NCBI GenBank assembly: GCA_006538405.1
Contig: BJKQ01000011.1
Location: forward strand, 497,501 to 561,500
DNA length: 64,000 bases
Source of the DNA: Hansfordia pulvinata
Lineage: Eukaryota; Ascomycota; Sordariomycetes; Xylariales
Direction: 5' to 3'
Within the stretch, counting starts at the first letter, position 1. Every line of letters begins with the position of its first letter. The position numbers and the translations under genes were made by a program. Positions 22,139 to 34,807 of this stretch are shown piece after piece. A model generated the notes under the pieces. That model was not told the DNA's origin, ran no database searches, and saw only the letters and a program-made list of their open reading frames with translations.

Positions 22139-23987
22139 ATGTCTTCCCCAGCCGTAAGTGTCTGTCTCCTCCCCTATTATCCGGCCTCTGCCGTTAGTCC
22201 GCTCTGCGCAAGTCCGTAGTGCTGGCTGCCGTGTGCCCTCTATCTCCCTCAGCAGGTGGCCCGTCCTCGCCTCACCTCGACTCGTCCCGCCCGTCTCCGT
22301 TCACGAGCCCCAGCCGCGACCATCGTCCCAACCCGTCCTCCCACCTCACCGCCCTGCTGCCATCACCATTGGTGCCGTCGTCGCTCCACTGCCCCATCAC
22401 CCATCTTCACCCTGCTCTGCCCTGCATCCGCCGTCTTGTCGACGCCTGGGTCTCGCCTTCTCCTTCTCCCTCCTACCAACGTGTCCCTGACCGCTTCGTC
22501 ACGGCCCAACCCTAATCATGATGCGTTCACAGAAGATGATGCGTAAGAAGAAGAACGTGAAGAAGGGAATTCAGTTCTGTCTCATGGTCTGTGGTGCTTC
22601 CGGCACAGGTATGTCCTTCCCCTTCTCCCCCCTAGCTGGGTGGTCGACACAGCTCGAAGAGGCGCGCAGAGCTCGCCCCTGGACCGTCGCTCAGGCCAAA
22701 TTTCGTCGGAGGATCTGGCTGACTCCTCTCCCCTCTCCCAGGCAGAACGACCTTCGTCAACACCCTCTGCAGCAAGAGTGTCCTCACCCATAAGGACTCT
22801 GACGATGCCGACGCTGCTCACGTCGAGGATGGCGTCAAGATCAAGCCTATCACCGTCGGTATGTCCACAGCAACACCCCTGAATACAACCTCGAAACAAC
22901 CATCGATAACCTAACAAACACCCCAGAGCTCGAGCTGGACGAGGAGGGTACTCGCATCTCCCTGACCATTGTCGACACCCCCGGCTTCGGTGACCAGATC
23001 GACAACGAAGCAAGGTTCGTCCTCGGCCCGTCCCAACTTTCCCGTAACTCCATCTAACTCGCCTTGAAAACAGCTTTTCGGAGATTGTTGGCTACCTCGA
23101 GAGACAATATGACGACATTCTGGCCGAGGAGTCGCGTATCAAGCGTAACCCCAGATTCAGAGACAACCGCGTACACGCCATGCTGTACTTCATCACCCCC
23201 ACCGGTCACGGTCTCCGCGAGCTCGACATTGAGCTGATGAAGCGCCTCGCCCCTCGCGTCAACGTTATCCCCGTCATCGGCAGAGCCGACACCCTCACCC
23301 CCGCCGAGCTTGCCGAGTCCAAGAAGCTGGTCATGGAGGACATTGAGCACTACCGCATTCCCGTCTACAACTTCCCCTATGACATCGAGGAGGACGACGA
23401 GGACACTGTTGAGGAGAACGCCGAGCTCCGGGGTCTGATGCCCTTCGCCATTGTTGGTTCTGAGGAATCCGTTGAGATTGGTGGCCGTACCGTGCGCGCT
23501 CGCCAGTACCCCTGGGGTGTCGTCGAGGTCGACAACCCTCGCCACTCTGACTTCCTGGCCATCCGATCTGCCCTGCTCCACAGCCATCTTGCCGACCTGA
23601 AGGAGATCACGCACGACTTCTTGTACGAGAACTACCGTACCGAGAAGCTCAGCAAGAGCGTTGACGGTGGTGCTGGAGTGTACGTTTACCCCTGTCCTAT
23701 TCGTGTCCACGTCCGTCACCTGCTAACTTGAAATCAGCACGAGCGACTCTTCGATGAACCCCGAGGACCTTGCTTCCCAGTCTGTGCGCCTCAAGGAGGA
23801 GCAGCTCCGTCGTGAGGAGGAGAAGCTCCGCGAGATCGAAGTCAAGGTTCAGCGCGAGATCAACGAGAAGCGCCAGGAGTTGCTGGCTCGCGAGTCCCAG
23901 CTCCGCGAGATCGAGGCCAGAATGGCTCGCGAGACGCCTGGCACTCCGGCCCCTGACGCCAACGGCGAAGGCGAAGCTGCGGCCTAA
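22139..23987 (+). CDS. cdc11: Septin, Cdc11/AspA group
   Basis: GTP-binding cytoskeletal protein of septin filaments and rings at septa and hyphal tips. Six exons: 22139-22153, 22533-22608, 22742-22858, 22927-23014, 23074-23679, 23738-23987; about 383 residues, all phases consistent. The first exon is only five codons and the first intron is about 379 bp with a GTAAGT donor. Features: a polybasic lipid-binding stretch MRKKKNVKKG, P-loop GASGTGRTT, switch-2 DTPGFGD, the GRAD element in place of AKAD, and a C-terminal coiled coil from about residue 320. Arg replaces the P-loop Lys, as in yeast Cdc11 (GRST), which places it in this group and suggests a catalytically weak GTPase. Three AspA-like landmarks agree: KKNVKKGIQF, NTLC and a short coiled coil. 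Confidence 0.95.
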
Positions 23988-25066
23988 GCTTGTCAGCCCG
24001 ATACGACTTCTATATCTCCTACCTACAGTGTAATAGCAAAGCGGGAAAACTACAATTCTCAAAGTGGTCAGGTACCTGACCTATTTACGTTCCGCTGGCA
24101 CGTCTCACCTGTGGGAGGACACGTTATCACGAACGAACTCAGTTATAAGTCCCGAAGGACGATTAATTTGTGGTGTGGTCTGGAAGGCTTGATAGTATTT
24201 GGCCAGGAAGAAATCACCGATAGGCTTGAAAATTTCCGGTCAATGAGCAGTTGTTTTTGGCAATATATCCTTGTAGCGGCCTTCACGGGCAATATCCAGA
24301 TAATGAACTGGTCTGCCCTCATTGTCCAATCTGGCGAGGGTACGTTTTGGTATTCGATCAAGCAAGTCCCACAGAGGGATGTGATCTGCCCCGTTTTAAG
24401 CACATTGGTTGGTTGGCCTGTTTTGTCCCCAGTATCGCCTTAGGTATAATACACCGTGTCTGCCATGAAAGGTCTTCCGTTGCGCGCAATCACTACCCAC
24501 TTGCGTCGAGTAGGAGGCTGATAAGTCGGGCTGTAGATTTCTCGGCTCGCGTCAGTCGCAAGTTCGTACGCTCAATGTTTATGAACACGGACACGTATCA
24601 GGGCGGTTTCATTACATGTATTATATGCAAGGTAATATCAAGGAGAAGGTCCAGAGTGGCGAGGTTTGTGCTGATTCCTAACGAGGTCACTGCGCGACTG
24701 GCAATCTAAAACCATGGCTTCAATTTCTGTATTCTCGGAATGGAGCCGCCTCAAGACGGCGAGCGGCGAGGACAATATGAACAAATACTGCAAGCTATCA
24801 TGCAGTGCGTATGCCGAGTCAACAGCAGTGTGTAGCATTTCCATGGTTTCAACGAGCTTCTCAGGTCATGGGCCACGATGGTATTGGTCTGGCCCTCTTC
24901 GACCAAAAGCCATTCGGAGATCACGAACGTTTGTAGTAGGAAAGCGGACAGAGCCTTTCGTGACCAGAGGCAAGAACACCCAAACACCTTCTCAATTTGT
25001 GATATAATAAAACAACCTAAAGCATGATAACGATCGAATGCGAAGACGTCAAGTCTGCTTGTGCGC
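23988..25066. terminator. 3' intergenic region between convergent genes
   Basis: A 1.1-kb, comparatively AT-rich spacer between the septin and BAX inhibitor stops. No gene, repeat or transposon feature recognised. Confidence 0.5.
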
Positions 25067-25975
25067 CTAGTCGCTCTGGCTGTTGAGGATGCGGAGGATG
25101 GCGAGGAACAGGTTGATGACGTCGAGGTAGAGGGACATGGCCGCGGCAATCTCCTCCTCGACGTGGTGCTTGCGGATGACGAGCTGGGTGTCGACGAGGA
25201 TGTAGGCGGAGAAGATGAGGGCGGCGAGGCCGCCGTAGATGAGCTCGCCAGTGCTGGAGTAGGGCAGGAAGGCGGCCATGAAGCCGAAGAGCAGCAGGCC
25301 CCACAGCGCGCCGAACAGGTAGGGCATCCAGGAGGTGAAGTCGTACTTTGTCTGGCAGGCGAAGAGGGTGAGGAAGACAAAGATGCCGCCGGTCAGGATG
25401 ACGGCATTGAGGACGATCTGGGTCTTGTAGAAGGAGACGATGACGGAGATGGTGTAGGCCTCGAGAACGGTGAAGCCGGAGAGGAAGAGCAGGTTCGTGG
25501 GGTACGACTTGCGCTTCCAGTATGTGAGGCCCATGAAGATCATGGAGCCGAAGAGCTGAAGGGGAGGCGGTGTTAGCAAGTCTGCGGCTCAACGTTGGAG
25601 GAACACCGGGGAGAGGTCGCAACGTACCGAAATCCAGACAACAGCCGGGTGGGACTGAATCCAGTGCTTGTAGTCCTTGCTCCAGAAGCTGATGGAGCTG
25701 ACGAGGGCGGTGGCCAGCAGCTGGGCAGTCAGGATGGTGTAGACCTTGCGGATGAACTGGTTGCGGATGTCGACGGTGGCCTCGGCGACGGAGCCGCCAA
25801 ACTTGAAGTCATCGGGGATGTTGTCCTCGCTGCTGCGCGGGGCGGCGAAGAGGGGGTTCGCGGCGGCGTTGTTGGAGCTGGACTGCTCGGCCTGGTACGA
25901 GGGCGGAGCCTGGCTCCAGGTGGCCTCGTCAGGGTCCTGCGTGGGGGCAGGCGTGTACTTTGTGTTGGCGGCCAT
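25067..25975 (-). CDS. bxi1: BAX inhibitor-1 / TMBIM family membrane protein
   Basis: An ER/vacuolar Ca2+-leak and cell-death-modulating protein. Exons 25975-25628 and 25555-25067 with a 72-bp intron; about 278 residues. The hydrophilic N-terminus is Pro/Gln/Ser-rich (MAANTKYTPAPTQDP, PPSYQAEQSSS) and FGGSVAEATVDIRNQFIRKVY marks the domain entry. Seven hydrophobic segments follow, with family motifs KVYTILTAQLLATA, FLSGFTVLEAYTIS, and a late SAYILVDTQLVI that includes the conserved DTQ. It ends DVINLFLAILRILNSQSD, where the C-terminal acidic residue contributes to the pH sensor in bacterial homologues. The start was chosen at the ATG in the CCAACATGG context; the open frame upstream is Pro-rich and not conserved. 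Confidence 0.95.
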
Positions 25976-27124
25976 GTTGGCGAGGCTGAAGGGAGGGTGA
26001 CGGGCGCGATGCCAGCGGGGTTGAGGTGGTCGCGATGGGGATGCCGGTGGTGATGGTCGGAGGGTGGTCGATGAGCGGGGTTGATTTCGGGAGGGAGGGA
26101 TCCAGCAGCGCGGGCGGCAGTGGATGTGGCAGTGTTGCGGAAGTGAGGGTCGGTCGTAGGTGCGAGGGAGGAAGAAGGAAGGGTTGGATGTGGTGACTCT
26201 GCCGTCGAGGGGCGAGGGAGGCGAACTTGGCGCCCGGGCTCCGGTCAGGTCAGGTGAGGTCAGCGCGCAAGGCGACGCTGGTGGTGTCATACACACACCG
26301 TCTGGCACAATCATTAACACTGTCCATTTGATGGCCTATACCGAACGACGCTGCCTAGCGATGTGGTAGCTCAGGTAGATTGCACAGTGTTCTGTCAAAC
26401 GCTCACGTATCAGGCTCCCATTTGGGATAACTGAATCATGAGCTAGAACGAATCGGGAAGTAGTGCCATGCTCCCCGGAACATCCGCCTTGAGAACCAGA
26501 GAGCGCCCCAAAATGCACCTACCTCACGTCCCAGGCCGAGGCCTCGTTTAAATCATTTGCTTTGTCAAGGGTCGATCTTGAAAGTCCCTGTGGTAAGTCA
26601 GTTCTAACCTGCTTACATATATACAACCACTTATCATATGCGTGTAAAGGGAGCAATATGAACTTGGGCATGAGGATTCTCCTCTTCGTGTAGCAGCCTC
26701 CAGTTTGGACTGTCCACAGCCGGCTTCAGCGCGGGATCGTAAGGCTGTCCACCGCAAGACACAAACTCGAGACTTGACTCCGAGGTAATGCGATTCAAAT
26801 ATAGGTCACGGCTTAGGCTTTCAGACGTTCGAGGAGCCAAAGATGCATTCAGTCCGAGCGTGGCTCACTCACAGCCCAAAGTCACCAGTGTCAGCCACGT
26901 CATCGCCACGGTTCTTGGTCGGATCATGGGGTGAACAGGGAAAAATTCCAATTTGATGAGAGCTCGACTACTCAGGAGAAAAATAGGCACAAAGCTGAGC
27001 GATATGGATGAGCAACGTCTGACTGAGAACAGACCAACGCTGCGCAGACAGAGCCCTCGAAATTGCCGCATGAAAATGGCCATTGATGGTATTTGAACCA
27101 TTTCCATAATCCCCTCCCATATCA
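25976..27124. promoter_or_regulatory. Promoter region of the BAX inhibitor gene; rest empty
   Basis: A 1.15-kb region with the BI-1 promoter at its left side, including a GGTCA pentamer run at 26243-26263. The remainder, up to the stop of the DUF6604 gene, shows no gene. Confidence 0.5.
26243..26263. repeat. GGTCA pentamer run
   Basis: GGTCAGGTCAGGTGAGGTCA about 268 bp upstream of the BI-1 start codon; the complement of the TGACC run at 10074-10100. Confidence 0.8.
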
Positions 27125-29740
27125 TCAAGTTGCAACCGGAATGCCCGTCATAACCGATGCCATCGCCGCGGGACCGATCACATCCTCGACGTTGAACCAG
27201 TATCTGAATTCCTTTTCCGCCTCCTTCCGCTGCTCGACGTCTCCTTTCAGGAGATCCAGCTGTCTCTTGTTCTTGCAAAACGTCCGGAGCTCTTTCCATG
27301 ATGCATCACCGTTCACACGAAGGTAAGCCTTCATCACATCACCACAGCTCTTGACAATGCGGCTTCCCACTTGCTGTCCGTTGAGGCCTATGCCTGCCTT
27401 TTGAGATGCCTGGGCCGACCCGCGAGCGACGTGGTGGATCAGAATGACGAGGTTTTGGATCATCGACTCGTCCGGCATGTAGCCTGCGGTGAAGTACTGA
27501 ACAAATTTGAGATGCTCCCTCTCTTTGATCAGGCGGAACATGTCCATGCAACGCTGGTGCATGCCGAAATAATTGAACAGGATGATGGGCTCCTCCTCGG
27601 ACAATTTGGCCTTGATGAGTGCAAGCAGCTGCAGAGGCCGGATGTCGCGCTTCTTGGTCCAGTGCCGCTGCAGGAGGTCTTCGGGCTTAGAGGCGAGATC
27701 CTTTGTCTGCGTCTTCTTGGCCTTCTTTCGCCTTGCTGTCCGAGCCTTGGCTTCATCGGAAAGCTCGCTGAGAAGATCCGCAACACCGGAACTGAGTATA
27801 GCCTTGTCCTTTCCATCTCTCATGTATCGGTCGCGGAACAGATTCGCGACTTTCGTTGTGGGCTCGAGGACTCTGGGCTTCGTCGAGTCGGGCTTGTGAA
27901 AGTCCCCTTCTCTGTGGCGGGAATTGGGCGCGAACCGGGTTGCAGAAGAGATTCCCGTGGCCAACTCAAGTCTGTTCAAAGACTGGGACGCATCTTTCGG
28001 CCTATCGCCGACAAAGACGAGCTTCTCCCCATGTATCTTGATGAAGAGCTCGATGTCAGGCCAATTCAGCTTGGTCCCACCGACTTGCCTGACCAAATTG
28101 TACAAGAAGGCCATCTGCTGCACATCATACCATTGGTTCACCAGGCACTGGCCGATGGTCTGCATCCGAAAGTTCAGATGCGTCACCAATAAACCGCAAA
28201 GAACAGGATTGCGTGTAAACAGAAGATGGTCTTGGTAGCATAGCTTAGGGTGGCCCATCATCTCGGCTGCTTTCTGCCGCAGTCTTAAGACGGGATCCTT
28301 CTCAATAAAGGTCTGAATACACCCGTGGATGCCTCTGATTTCGGTGTCTCCCTCTTTGGGCCAGAAGGCAGGCTTGGGGTGTGTTTTGGAGAGCTTCCAG
28401 AAATCTTCAATGGTCCTGGAGATGCGCTTGCCACACACTCGAAGGTCATCAAAGGCGCTCAGCTGACCCGATCTCAGGATATGATGCGTATCAAGCATGA
28501 TCTGTGCCGCGAAACAAAGCCACAAGGTGGGGTTCTTGTCGCGGGCGAAAGTAACAAAACCGCTGGTGATCTCGTCAGAGACGGGCAGGGACTGGGCAAA
28601 CATGTTCAAACAGCAGAACTCTGGAAGAACCTCCAACAAGATGAGTTGGTCCTCGTTGAATTTCTCCACGACAGACATGGCGGATCGATCGGCTTTGGGG
28701 TTGTACGTGCCAAGGGAGCCTTGCTTGTAGACCGGAATGCTGTCAGCTTCGATGACGTCGGCGAAACTTTCCAGCAGTGTAAAGGTGGGAATCAAGAGCC
28801 AGTCAGCAATATCCGCCATCTCCACATTGTACGTCAAGCCCGGGGTAATCACTCCGTCAACCCCCAGGCTCACGCAAGCGCTCGTGAACAGAACTTCCTG
28901 CACGTTCGTCCCGTCGCTTGGAAGCTGGCGAGGCCAGCCGTCGACAGCATCCCGCACCAAGTCCTATGCGAGTTGCAACGCGTTGTCAGCGACGATTGAC
29001 GCCGTCATCAGGTCAATTTTCTGTTCGCGGTAGTCGATCCAAGTCTGCGCGATGAAGGCCCTCCACTCCTGTAGGTCATTGAACAGACAGTAGAGCCTGA
29101 AGAATGCGTTTGAAAGTAAGGCAGCGTCTTCATCGCCGGATGATGTTTCTTCTTCATCAAGTTGTACATTGATGGCATCGTGGCAGGCCCGCGGGGGAGA
29201 CTCCAGCGTATCCTCGGGCTCCTCGACGGTGAGAGCCGCGAAACTATTCACCCAAGTCTGGGCATCAGAATCTCCACTCCGGGTTGGCGATGGAGTCTCA
29301 GCCGGGATCTGTTCGAGAGTCTCGCAGATCTCTTCCAGGACCACGATGAAGTGTGCATGCGTCTTGTTGGACGCGCCACTGCTGAAGATCCCGAAAAAGT
29401 GCGAGGTAACCTTCTTCCGTAGAGCAATGGCCCGCCTGCCCAATGCCAAAAGCGAGGCTGGTACGCTGATAGACGCAGCTGCTAAGGCACGAGCAAGTTC
29501 AAGGAGCTGGCTAGTGGTGGCCAGATACAATGGCTTGTCATGCTTGCCTCTTGCGGTCGTCTTGCTCTGTTCTTGTGACTGCAGCTGGATGCCACATTTT
29601 TTCCCAATGTTGACCAAGCCGTACGCAAACCGATCCGTGTCTTCTTTGTAACGCTTATAGCTGGGCTTCAAGAAGCGAGGCAACATGTCGTAAACCTGGG
29701 CAGTCCACACTGCGGGAAGAGACGGTGCAAGGTATGGCAA
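27125..29740 (-). pseudogene. DUF6604 family protein, interrupted by one in-frame TAG
   Basis: A single intronless frame of 872 codons except for TAG at 28964-28966 (codon 259). The N-terminus MLPRFLKPSYKRYKEDTDRF matches the DUF6604 start found in large fungal proteins of unknown function. The segment just before the stop (TWIDYREQKIDLMTASIVADNALQLA) is its conserved end, and DLVRDAVDGWP resumes in the same frame right after. The second half (611 codons) is fully open, with LFNYFGMHQRCMDMFRLIKE and a Lys/Arg-rich RRKKAKKTQTKD patch, and ends in an acidic/helical tail. No GT-AG intron removes the stop without deleting conserved sequence. One C-to-T change in a CAG codon would make this TAG, but AGG or other origins are possible. 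It is a pseudogene, a read-through gene or a substitution error. Confidence 0.75.
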
Positions 29741-32209
29741 ATGATCAGAACGGATGAGGGGAGATCGACTGTGTCAATGTTTCGTAGTCTGCGCTGATTG
29801 TACAGATGCCACTTGAGAGAAGAAGAATTTGTGAAGATAAGGTGGGAAGATGGGAAGATGGGAAGGTGGGAAGATGGGAAAGATAAACTACCAGGTGCCC
29901 GTGTGATGGTAAGGCGACGAGGGACGGGTGATGGTAATGACGAAGCCGGGAGCGGTAGGGTTGGGTTGCATTCACGGGTAAGTGGGGAAAAGTCGTTTGT
30001 CGGTCGAACTTTCTTCGTTTGAAAATGGATGGTTGAGTTCGGCAGCTCTCATTGAATTCGCTTTTCCAGGCATCGTACTCAACTCAGATTGGCCTGCAAT
30101 TGGCAGCTGCACCTTCCATCTCATGCTCCTTACCAAGTACCTACCCCAAGCTGAGATAACGTATCTGTGTTGCCTCCTGGCTTATTCCATTATGGTGGTT
30201 CAACGAAATGGAAGATTATCGGCAATTCTCTGCCCTTTGACTTTTTGACTCTATTCATAACCTGGCACTAAGAAAGCAGCCTGCACCAGCCATATCCTCT
30301 TCCACCGCTCGACAGGTCAAGGCCTGCCTTGGTAGTCTGACGCTTTTCTGGACAATGCCTCAGGCGCGGGTCAGAGGCGAGCGCGAAGACATCGGCAATG
30401 TAGGGAACATCGCAACAGTGCGGATACTCGAATTACACCTGCCTCGTTTTTTTTCTCTTTCATACTGAAACCTCCTCGTCCAGGAAAGGATCGGACTCCT
30501 GTCACGACTCGTTAAAGCCCCCCCAATGCGCATGTTCGTGTGTTTGCAACGGCCCACTGGATACAGAGACCAAAGCACTGAGTTCAAGGAAACATGGCCG
30601 GCTAGCTGCTTAATTGGTCGATGCCATACACTACACTCGTACCATAGCTGAAAAGATACTGCGTTGTTGCCTGTGACACTGTCTGCAGTTGGCGAGATTT
30701 GAAAGTTGACGTATCGAAATGCCAAGTGCCGTGCGTCTACGTATGCGCGGAAGACGCAGAGTATCAAACGATAAAGGCAAACGAGATGCCAGACAGCACG
30801 GCATGAAGCAAAGGCGAACAACAAAAGGCATGAATGTAGATGCTTGAGCCCCATCTCACACTGCCTTTGAAGCAGGTTTGGTAGGCCAGATCTGGGTCAG
30901 CAGCCGAGCCATCCAGGGCAATAGCGCAGGACCTTTGCAGCGACCCTTGCAAGAGCAGAGGAAGCCCTGTCGATTGGCAAGCATGTGCATGCGTCCCCGC
31001 GTTTGAGTGCGCGGGGCAGCTTGTTGGAGAGCCTGGACATGCGGTGGCTCGAGCAGAAAATGCTCCGTCAGGCCAAGGCCCGTGTCTTGCTTGACGAGAG
31101 ACAGTGGCCCGCTCTCTCCCCAACAGGGCCCTCACCAGTCCCTTCTCGTCAGTTCAAGAGTGTCCTCCGGAAAAGCATCACGGTTGCCGGCAAGCCACTG
31201 CGCCTTCGGTGGACATGTCAGGCCAAGCCCCGTCGAGAGTCTTCCGCGCTGTTTCCGACGACTTCTTATCGGTAGTGCCCGGTCTCTCTGCTCCATGTGG
31301 CCCGATCTTGACTTGACGTGGCCCTGCCACTCGTGATGGTCACGACTTGTACGCGTGTACCGCATCCCGAACTCGTCCAGAGTGGCAGACCCGTGGATTC
31401 CGCATGACGGCAGAAGCATCGGACCCCGCGCGTCCCACCAGCAACCTACGAAATGGCCCCTCATCCGACCACGCGCGGTACAAGCGCATGCGTACAAGGA
31501 TAAGGACTCGGCTGCTGGTGAGAATCGGGCAGGCGAGGAAGCAAGGGCGACCGGTAGCGTGCGTCGCTCGCGCGCGGACACCGGCGCGGCAAAAGTGGCT
31601 GCGCAAACGCCAGGCGCAGCTGTGGAGCGGGCTTGATGAGAATCTAGTTCCGTACTTGGACCGGGAGCCCTCATGGCTTCGGGGCGCCGGTTGGTGGCCG
31701 CGCCCACTACTGCACGCCCCGGCGAGGTCGATGCCATGTCCCGTCATCTGCATACTCGTGCGTCCTCCAGTGTTCGGGAGCAGCTAGCGAGTGGGATGAG
31801 GGGCGAGAATGGCCCTCTCCCTAGCCCCTCCTTTTCCCGCAGACGCATCCCGGACCCGGTTCGGCGTACAGATGGCCAGTCGATGGGGAGAAGGAAAGGA
31901 AAGAGGAGCCGGAGCGACCCTACTACGCAGCCGGATTGTTGCGGTCTCGTGGCGGAATGCCGTACTTGCAGGTCACTGTGGGCTGCTGTAGGCTGGACTG
32001 AAGCCCGCTCCATGCCGCTTCATCTTGCGACCTGTCCCAGGGCATACTGCGAAAATAACATATAATCCAGAAAAGCAGGCGTGCCGTTGCGTGGAACAAC
32101 AAAAGCTGGAGCAGGCATGATATGATGCGCGCAGCTGACCAACGGGCGATCAGGGCCCCTCACCGCTCTTGGTTGGAGCCATGTGAGCACACTGCATCTG
32201 GAAAGTAGG

Positions 32210-32227
32210 TACTCGTCGGTACGAGTA
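32210..32227. repeat. Short inverted pair TACTCGT/ACGAGTA
   Basis: Seven-bp perfect inverted repeat with a 4-nt spacer built from two half-copies of the GTAC-NN-GTAC motif. Confidence 0.75.
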
Positions 32228-33232
32228 GGCTCATGACGGGCAAGATGACATCGTGGACGTTTGTGTGCTGCTCAGGCTGGCCGGAAAAACAGGAGGTTTT
32301 GTGTTTGAGTCAACCGAGCCTATCATGAGAGAGAAAAAGATCCCAGGCCGTGGGTGAGAGCTCGGAGCACAACCTTATTAGCAGCTTAGGTTCGATGCGC
32401 CAAACCTATGGCCCGGCAGGGAAGGAGAGACAACGACATGTCAAGGTACATTGGAAGGCTCTGGGCACGACATTTTAACGGATAGCGGGCAAGCCCAAGA
32501 ACTGACCCCTTCAGGGTCGTGTATTTCAAACGTCCACCTCAAACACGTCCGGACATGACGCTTCTAACGATGGGTAGTGCTTGGAACAGAGAGACGTCAT
32601 CCGCCCTCGCGAAACACGTTTGTAACCGACTGTCGGAGGGAGGAAAAGACCAGAGGCAGGTGCAACGCGAAAATGAGGTATGTGTATCTGAGGTACCTAC
32701 CTACCTAAGGTAAGGTACTGGTCGTCTTGCGATGACCGGCTTTTCCCTCCCCCTGCCCTGGGGACCGCAAGGAAAACGACAGGAGGACGAGTACGAGGAC
32801 TCCGTATCTCGAATGTCTTTACCCATTCAAGCCGCGACATGCTTGTAAGGGGCTAGCCCCACCCGCTGACAATTTTCAACACGTTCAAACGTTGAGTGAG
32901 GTCGCGTCGTCAGCCGGGGCTAATGAGAAACATTTCCCACTTGCCGGCTACGACACAGCACGGGCTCTTGCGACGGCCGCTTGGCTCCAGCGCCAAGAGG
33001 GCCACTCTATCGCCATGCAACTCTACGAGTACCGTGGACACACGTATTTCACATAACGCTCACCAGTACAGCCTCTTTGCCATGGCGCCGTCCGTACGAG
33101 GAGGACTGCCGAACATTGCGCTCACATCGTATGCGTGCACTCTCTCACACACACACAGAGAGAGAGAGAGAGTAGAACCTTGCCGGCAAGTGGGCTAACA
33201 CAACCGGCATCAAGATGGGTAGCTGGACAGAT

Positions 33233-33242
33233 GTACGAGTAC
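33233..33242. repeat. GTACGAGTAC motif copy
   Basis: Exact copy; a second exact copy lies 71 bp downstream. Confidence 0.85.
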
Positions 33243-33303
33243 AGAAACAAGAACACGAACTTTGCCCCGTGAAGTCTCCAGAGCTGCTCGGAACGTCTAT
33301 ATA

Positions 33304-33313
33304 GTACGAGTAC
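33304..33313. repeat. GTACGAGTAC motif copy
   Basis: Exact copy, same orientation as the one at 33233; a GTACCCGTAC variant follows at 33379-33388. Confidence 0.85.
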
Positions 33314-34807
33314 TTCTTGGCCTATGAGTCCGGAGTACCCAACGCTGCATTGCCCCTGTTCTCGCTGAGGGCCCGAATGTACCCGTACTTAGCCCTTGCA
33401 CCGAAAAACGTGCCACCTCGGGTAATTCTGACAGGTCAATACCAGCATGGAAAGGGGAATGCCCCAGAAGTGTGCTCGCGGTACTTGGAAGCCCGGTATC
33501 TGACCCAGTCAGATTTCGAGGGGCTGGTACAGCGTGGCCAATCAGAGCCTTTCCATTGTTGGATCTTGTCGTCTTTGGTCGCCTAATGGCAGGACCTACG
33601 CGCGTCTGCTGCATGTACTTGATCAGATCTGTACATGCATTGCTTGTGCCTCCAAACCTAACGGACATGCTGGACGCTCGAGCGTCTCTGCACACCAAAA
33701 CGTGAGTCGTCGAGTGCTGCATCTACAGGGCCACAAAGCTCCAGCTACTCTTCGCCAAACCAAACCCTCTCTAGGTTGACACTCACTTGCCTCATCGCTT
33801 AAAGACATGGCCAAGTTGAGGGCCCTCGACCCAAATGGCGTCCGCGGAAACCGTGGTACGGGTAGGTATTCGTATGAGTACAAGCACTCGCACTCGCAGG
33901 CGGTGGCCCCGGCGGTCTGGGTGGGGCTGTGATTAGCGCGGACCGCACAGCCCAGCCTCCACCACATTCAACGCTTGTGTCTCCTGGTCTGATGATTATC
34001 AGTGATAATAATGAAAAGGACAATAATTGTTATCGTTGTCCGCCCGTCAATCGCCCGTATCGTATTGTTAGGTATAGGTAGCGTGGGCAGCCAGCGACGG
34101 TCTGAATATCCTCTCAAAGGCCCCGTTCACTCACAGTAGGCCTTGGAAGGTGCTGTTTCAACCCGCGACTTCCCCGTCCAGCAGACATCCGGATCCCGCC
34201 CCCTGGCTTCAATGCTCTGATCTGGACTGACCGAGTTTTCCCCCCTCTCCCCCATCCGCACGCACCTCTCCATCCGAATACTTTGCGCGGACGACGATCG
34301 CTCATCAGACCCGGCAGCCCCCCAGCCCAGGTATCCGTACTCGCACCCCCAGGTACCCGTGCTGCGCGACACGCCACGCCAGATACTTCCAAGGCTCGCC
34401 CGACACGCCGTACCCACGCGCCCACCAGCCACCCGCTTCTCTAGGTTGTCTCTTGCCCCAACCCGCCTCAAGAAGACTTTACTTGACCTACCTGCGTTAT
34501 TCGTTACTGCGAACCTACACCCGACACCGACCTATTAGCACAGCCTACCCTGCTCTTCCACCATTCTCCCCTCTAGCACGCCGACTCTGCCTCAACTCTG
34601 CTGTTTCCTTCTCCTATTCCTGGGGCAGCTCGTCCTGGTCGTCTCGCAAAGTCGCCCCGGCCCGTCTCTTCCCCAGGTTCTCCTCGCCGGTGCCTGCCTC
34701 TCGACCTCGACTCTGCCCTCCTTTGTGCGCCAGCCCGGCCACCTGCCCGGCCGATTCCCAGATACACACAATCCGACAGGGCCGCCATTGGCCCTTCTCA
34801 GTCAACC

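Larger units (their letters stand above)
29741..34807. other. Long intergenic region, no gene seen
   Basis: About 5.1 kb between the divergent starts of the DUF6604 and ceramide synthase genes. A GGGAAGAT-type short tandem repeat (29844-29882) lies near the left end. In the middle are GTAC-family motifs at 32210-32227 (inverted pair), 33233-33242, 33304-33313 and 33379-33388, a (CA)n(GA)n tract at about 33148-33172 and a pyrimidine-rich leader (about 34540-34780). Open frames up to about 200 codons on both strands look unsupported. Confidence 0.5.

Noticed and set aside
28800..29010. An intron removing the TAG of the DUF6604 gene
   Set aside because: CGCATAG resembles an acceptor, but every upstream GT donor would delete the conserved end of the DUF6604 domain or give a 30-bp intron.
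31132..31737. 201-codon - strand frame
   Set aside because: No recognisable features; opposite-strand frames of similar size cover the same DNA, as expected for GC-rich sequence.
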